DNA of 9,561 nt from Betaproteobacteria bacterium (GTDB taxonomy: Bacteria > Pseudomonadota > Gammaproteobacteria > Burkholderiales > Burkholderiaceae_C), in NCBI GenBank assembly GCA_005882155.1, contig VBCQ01000186.1:1-9561 (forward strand). The letters run 5' to 3'. A model generated the notes under the pieces. The model was not told the DNA's origin. It was given only the letters and a program-made list of their open reading frames with translations, and did no database searches. Positions 6,464-9,561 of this stretch are shown here, one piece after another (position 1 is the stretch's first letter; every line of letters begins with the position of its first letter). A program made the position numbers and the translations under genes.

Positions 6464-7732
6464 ATGACTTCCACGCTGCCCACGGTCGCCGGCATTCCGG
6501 TCGACTTCATTCTCTTCGCCATCACGCTCGCCGGCGTCGCACTGTTTCATCACCACACTCTGCGCGTCGCGGTGACGGGCCTCATCGTCATCACGACCTA
6601 CAAGCTCCTGTTCAGCGACTTCGCAGGCGTGGCGGGTGCGCCGGGCCTCATCTCGCATTTGCGGCACGAGTGGGTGACGGTGGCAAACCTCTTCGGCTTG
6701 CTGCTCGGCTTCGCGCTGCTCTCGAAGCACTTCGAGGAAAGCCACCTGCCGGCCATCCTGCCGCGCTTCCTGCCCGACGACTGGAAGGGCGGCTTCGTGA
6801 TGCTGATCCTGGTGTTCGTGCTGTCGAGCTTTCTCGACAACATCGCCGCGGCGATGATCGGCGGGACGATGGCCGCGACGCTGTTCAAGGGCCGACTGCA
6901 CATCGGATTCCTCGCGGCGATCGTCGCCGCGTCGAATGCCGGCGGCGCCGGCAGCGTGGTCGGCGACACGACGACGACGATGATGTGGATTGCTGGCGTG
7001 CCGCCGCTGCAAGTTTTCGACGCCTACGTGGCGGCAGTGCCGGCATTGATCTTCTTCAGCGTCATCGCCGCGCGCCAGCAGCACGCGCTGCAACCGATCA
7101 CCAAAGACGCATCATCGGGCGTGACGGTCGAATGGGCGCGGCTGACGATCGTCGCCGTCATTCTTCTCGCTGCGATCGGCACCAACGTCTACTTCAATCT
7201 GCGCCAACCCGAGGTGCTGAATCATCTGCCGGTGATCGGTCTGTCGGTGTGGGTCGCGATCCTCGTGACCGCACCATGGCGCAAGCCCGACTGGAGTCTG
7301 TTGCCGCATGCCACGGGCGGCGCCGTCTTCCTGCTGTCGCTGGTGCTGTGCGCGTCGATGATGCCGGTCGAGCGGCTGCCGCTCGCCTCGTGGCAGACCG
7401 CGCTCGGACTCGGCTTCGTGTCGGCCGTGTTCGACAACATTCCGCTGACGGCGCTCGCGCTGCACCAGGGCGGCTACGACTGGGGCTTTCTCGCCTATGC
7501 GGTGGGCTTCGGCGGCTCGATGATCTGGTTCGGCTCGTCCGCCGGCGTCGCGTTGTCGAACATGTTTTCCGAGGCGCGCTCGGTCGGCGCGTGGGTCAAG
7601 GGCGGCTGGCATGTGGCCGTGGGTTACGTGCTCGGTTTCGCGATCATGCTGTTCACGCTCGGCTGGCATCCCGATGCGCCGCGCAAGGCGGTGCAAAGAC
7701 CTACGCTGCACGCGACACTGGCGGTTCGATAA
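6464..7732 (+). CDS. Ion transporter superfamily permease (NhaD/citrate-transporter-like)
   Basis: A 422-residue inner-membrane transporter with about ten to twelve hydrophobic segments and two related halves. The first half has SSFLDNIAAAMIGGTMA (about 121-137) and SNAGGAGSVVGDTTTTMMW (157-175). The second has AVFDNIPLTALALHQGG (Asp324, Asn325), then GFGGSMIWFGSSAGVALSNMFSEA. Paired hairpin regions with DN and Ser/Thr/Gly-rich motifs are typical of the ion transporter superfamily that includes NhaD sodium/proton antiporters, ArsB and citrate or dicarboxylate carriers. Sequence alone does not decide between Na+/H+ exchange and organic-anion transport. The start follows a strong AAGGAG. It lies 32 nt after the nitroreductase stop and 28 nt before the hydroxyacid dehydrogenase, so it is probably co-transcribed. 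Being beside an osmoprotectant-type binding protein would suit a role in ion homeostasis, which is inference. Confidence 0.88.
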   Translation: MTSTLPTVAGIPVDFILFAITLAGVALFHHHTLRVAVTGLIVITTYKLLFSDFAGVAGAPGLISHLRHEWVTVANLFGLLLGFALLSKHFEESHLPAILPRFLPDDWKGGFVMLILVFVLSSFLDNIAAAMIGGTMAATLFKGRLHIGFLAAIVAASNAGGAGSVVGDTTTTMMWIAGVPPLQVFDAYVAAVPALIFFSVIAARQQHALQPITKDASSGVTVEWARLTIVAVILLAAIGTNVYFNLRQPEVLNHLPVIGLSVWVAILVTAPWRKPDWSLLPHATGGAVFLLSLVLCASMMPVERLPLASWQTALGLGFVSAVFDNIPLTALALHQGGYDWGFLAYAVGFGGSMIWFGSSAGVALSNMFSEARSVGAWVKGGWHVAVGYVLGFAIMLFTLGWHPDAPRKAVQRPTLHATLAVR

Positions 7733-7760
7733 GCTTGCCGACCTCACGCTCGGAGCTGCG

Positions 7761-8691
7761 ATGAAACCCTCTATCCTCGTGACCCGCGACGTGTTCCCCG
7801 ATGTGGTCGATCGACTGCGCGAATACTTCGACGTCGAAGACAACCCGAGCGATCGGGTGTTCCCCAAGGCCGAGCTGAGTGTTGGACGCCAACCCGCAGC
7901 TCAAGGTCGTCGCCAACATGGCCGTCGGCTACAACAATTTCGACGTGCCGGCCTGCACCGCGCGCGGCGTGCTGTGCACCAACACGCCCGACGTGCTGAC
8001 CGAGACGACGGCCGACTTCGCCTTCGCGCTGATGATGGCCACCGCGCGCCGCATCACCGAGTCCGAGCATTACCTGCGTCGCGGCGAGTGGACCAAATGG
8101 TTCTACGACATGTTCGTCGGCAGCGACGTTCATGGCGCGACGCTCGGCATCCTCGGCATGGGGCGCATTGGCCAGGCGGTGGCCAAGCGCGGCGCGCATG
8201 GCTTCGGCATGCGGGTGATTTATCACAACCGCTCGCGTCTGCCTGCGGCGATCGAGGCCGAATGCAAGGCCGGCTACGTCGACAAGGCCACGCTGCTGCG
8301 CGAGGCCGATCACCTCGTTCTCGTCGTGCCGTACTCGCCGGAGTCGCACCACGCGATCGGCGCTGCCGAGCTCGCGCTGATGAAGCCGACCGCGACGCTG
8401 ACCAACATCGCACGCGGCGGCATCGTCGATGACGCCGCACTCGCCAAGGCCTTGGCCGAGCGCCGCATCGCCGGCGCGGGGCTCGACGTGTTCGAAGGCG
8501 AGCCGAAGGTCCACCCCGAGCTGCTGAAGGTGCCCAACGTCGTGCTGACGCCGCACATCGCGAGCGCCACGGTCGCGACGCGGCGTGCGATGGCCAATCT
8601 GGCGGCCGACAACTTGATCGCGGCGCTCGGCTTCGGCCCGCACGCCGGCCGGCCGCCGAACCCGCTCAACCCCGAGTTGCTGCAGACATGA
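7761..8691 (+). pseudogene. D-2-hydroxyacid dehydrogenase (glyoxylate/hydroxypyruvate reductase type), frame-disrupted
   Basis: An NAD(P)H-dependent D-isomer 2-hydroxyacid dehydrogenase, resembling GhrB-type reductases of glyoxylate or hydroxypyruvate. The ATG at 7761 follows GGAG and gives MKPSILVTRDVFPDVVDRLREYFDVEDNPSDRVFPKAEL (39 normal residues). The frame then breaks. Family sequence resumes in another frame at about 7879 with LDANPQLKVVANMAVGYNNFD and continues to TGA 8689-8691. About 20 residues normally found between these blocks are missing. The rest is intact: GMGRIG dinucleotide motif (8155-8172), the catalytic arginine in ARGG (8413-8415), the glutamate in FEGEP and the histidine in PHIAS (8554-8556). 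A GTG at 7879 could start a 270-residue fragment, but this would lack the first part of the substrate-binding domain. The stop overlaps the next start by ATGA. If the junction is an assembly error, the gene is functional. Confidence 0.88.
7872..7884. other. Frame-breaking junction in the hydroxyacid dehydrogenase gene
   Basis: The last certain codon of the first frame is CTG (7875-7877, Leu39). The second frame carries family sequence from GTG TTG GAC (7879 onwards). The expected stretch of about 20 codons between the KAEL and LDANPQ blocks is gone and the frame changes by one, so the missing length is not a multiple of three. GCTGAG (7874-7879) is also present at the sulfite reductase junction, at 560-565. 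Confidence 0.7.
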
Positions 8692-9561
8692 AGTTCGCGC
8701 CATCGCACTGGCTGATCCGTGCGGTGGTAGCGCTCGCGGTGCTGCTGGCGAGCAGCAGCGCGAGCAGCGCCGAGAAAATCGTCGTCGGCTCGAAGCGCTT
8801 CACCGAGTCGTACATCCTCGGCGAGATCGTTCGTCAGACCTTGCAGAACGCCGGCATCGCCGCCGAGCACAAGCAGGGCCTGGGCAACACCGGGATCCTC
8901 GAGCAGGCGCTCGCGACGGGATCGGTCGACGTTTATCCCGAGTACACCGGCACGATCGTTCGCGAATTGCTGAAGCGCGAAGGCAATCCGACGCTTGCCG
9001 AGTTGAACAGCTGGCTCGCGCCGCACGGCCTGAAAGTGGCGGTGCCGCTCGGCTTCAACAACACTTATGCGCTGGCGATGCTCGAGTCGCAGGCACAACA
9101 GCTCGGCATCACGCGCATCTCCGATCTGCGCAAACCCGAAGCGGCAAAGCTGCGGCTCGGTCTGTCGCACGAGTTCCTCGCGCGTGCCGACGGCTGGCCG
9201 GCGTTGAAGGCGGCCTACCGGCTGCCCTTCGCCGAGCCGGGTGGCCTCGACCATGGGCTTGCGTACGATGCGGTCGCCGCGCAGCGCGTCGACCTCATCG
9301 ACATCTACTCCACCGACGCCAAGGTCGGCCGCTACCATTTGCGCGTGCTGCAGGACGACATCGGCTTCTTCCCGAAGTACGACGCGGTGCTGCTGATGCG
9401 CGAGAGCGTCGACCCGCGGCCTTTGCAAAAGCTCGAAGGCCGCATCGACGAAGCGAAGATGATCGCGCTGAATGCGCAGGTCGAGCTCGACGGCATGAGC
9501 TTCGCCGACGTGGCGCAGCGCTTCGTCGCCGGAACGGTGGCTACCAAAGCCTCGAGCGCCG
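8688..9561 (+). CDS. Osmoprotectant-type ABC transporter substrate-binding protein (OpuAC/OsmF-like), right end open
   Basis: There are 291 residues with no stop before the window ends. An N-terminal Sec signal (basic start, hydrophobic core VVALAVLLA, probable cleavage after SSA at residue 28) sends it to the periplasm. The mature protein begins EKIVVGSKRFTESYILGEI, then GLGNTGILEQAL and VDVYPEYTGTI (about 80-90), with IDIYSTDAKVGRYHLRVLQDD and FFPKYDAVLL later. These are signatures of the quaternary-amine/glycine-betaine binding family (OpuAC, OpuCC, YehZ/OsmF). The ligand could be betaine, choline or a related compound; sequence cannot decide. The length seen is close to a complete stand-alone binding protein, but some relatives are fused to a permease, which the edge hides. 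It starts inside the preceding stop (ATGA), so it belongs to the same transcript. Permease and ATPase genes are expected to the right. Confidence 0.9.
   Translation, partial: MKFAPSHWLIRAVVALAVLLASSSASSAEKIVVGSKRFTESYILGEIVRQTLQNAGIAAEHKQGLGNTGILEQALATGSVDVYPEYTGTIVRELLKREGNPTLAELNSWLAPHGLKVAVPLGFNNTYALAMLESQAQQLGITRISDLRKPEAAKLRLGLSHEFLARADGWPALKAAYRLPFAEPGGLDHGLAYDAVAAQRVDLIDIYSTDAKVGRYHLRVLQDDIGFFPKYDAVLLMRESVDPRPLQKLEGRIDEAKMIALNAQVELDGMSFADVAQRFVAGTVATKASSA

Noticed and set aside
7879..8691. A separate shortened dehydrogenase starting at GTG 7879
   Set aside because: The upstream 39 codons are a clean match to the family N-terminus with their own Shine-Dalgarno, so a disrupted single gene is the better reading.
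8750..8772. GCGAGCAGCAGC-type short repeats in the binding-protein signal region
   Set aside because: Explained by Ala/Ser codons at the end of the signal peptide; not a repeat element.

Overview
The window looks like chromosomal DNA of a high-GC betaproteobacterium, most likely order Burkholderiales. The grounds are the GC-rich coding style, a phasin gene (polyhydroxyalkanoate storage), and the tauE/safE - sulfite reductase - DUF934 gene order typical of sulfur-assimilation loci in that group. I see no phage, insertion sequence, integron, CRISPR array, tRNA or rRNA. It is compact, mostly housekeeping and metabolic DNA, and I did not find a convincing new multi-gene system.

Layout. (1) Positions 1-2773, minus strand: a sulfur-assimilation operon read leftwards, with a TauE/SafE-type anion transporter, then the siroheme/4Fe-4S sulfite (nitrite) reductase, then a DUF934 protein that runs off the left edge. 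(2) Positions 2774-2936: a 163-bp divergent promoter region with a perfect 17-nt palindrome. (3) Positions 2937-3866, plus strand: a patatin-like (RssA-type) lipoprotein. (4) Positions 3867-4030: a convergent gap with a strong hairpin terminator. (5) Positions 4031-4585, minus strand: a phasin. (6) Positions 4586-4797: a second divergent promoter region, carrying repeated TGC-N3-GCA dyads that resemble operators for a PHA-responsive repressor. (7) Positions 4798-9561, plus strand: a tightly packed run of histone-deacetylase-family amidohydrolase, nitroreductase, two-repeat ion/carboxylate transporter, D-2-hydroxyacid dehydrogenase and osmoprotectant-type ABC substrate-binding protein (open at the right edge). 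Two junctions in this run are ATGA stop/start overlaps, so it is probably one transcript.

The most notable anomaly is that two otherwise well-conserved genes, the sulfite reductase and the D-2-hydroxyacid dehydrogenase, each carry the same type of lesion. About 16-22 codons of conserved sequence are missing and the reading frame changes at the join, while the sequence on both sides is intact. This points either to an assembly or consensus problem or to two real recent deletions. It should be settled before any biological conclusion is drawn about loss of sulfite reduction or hydroxyacid metabolism.
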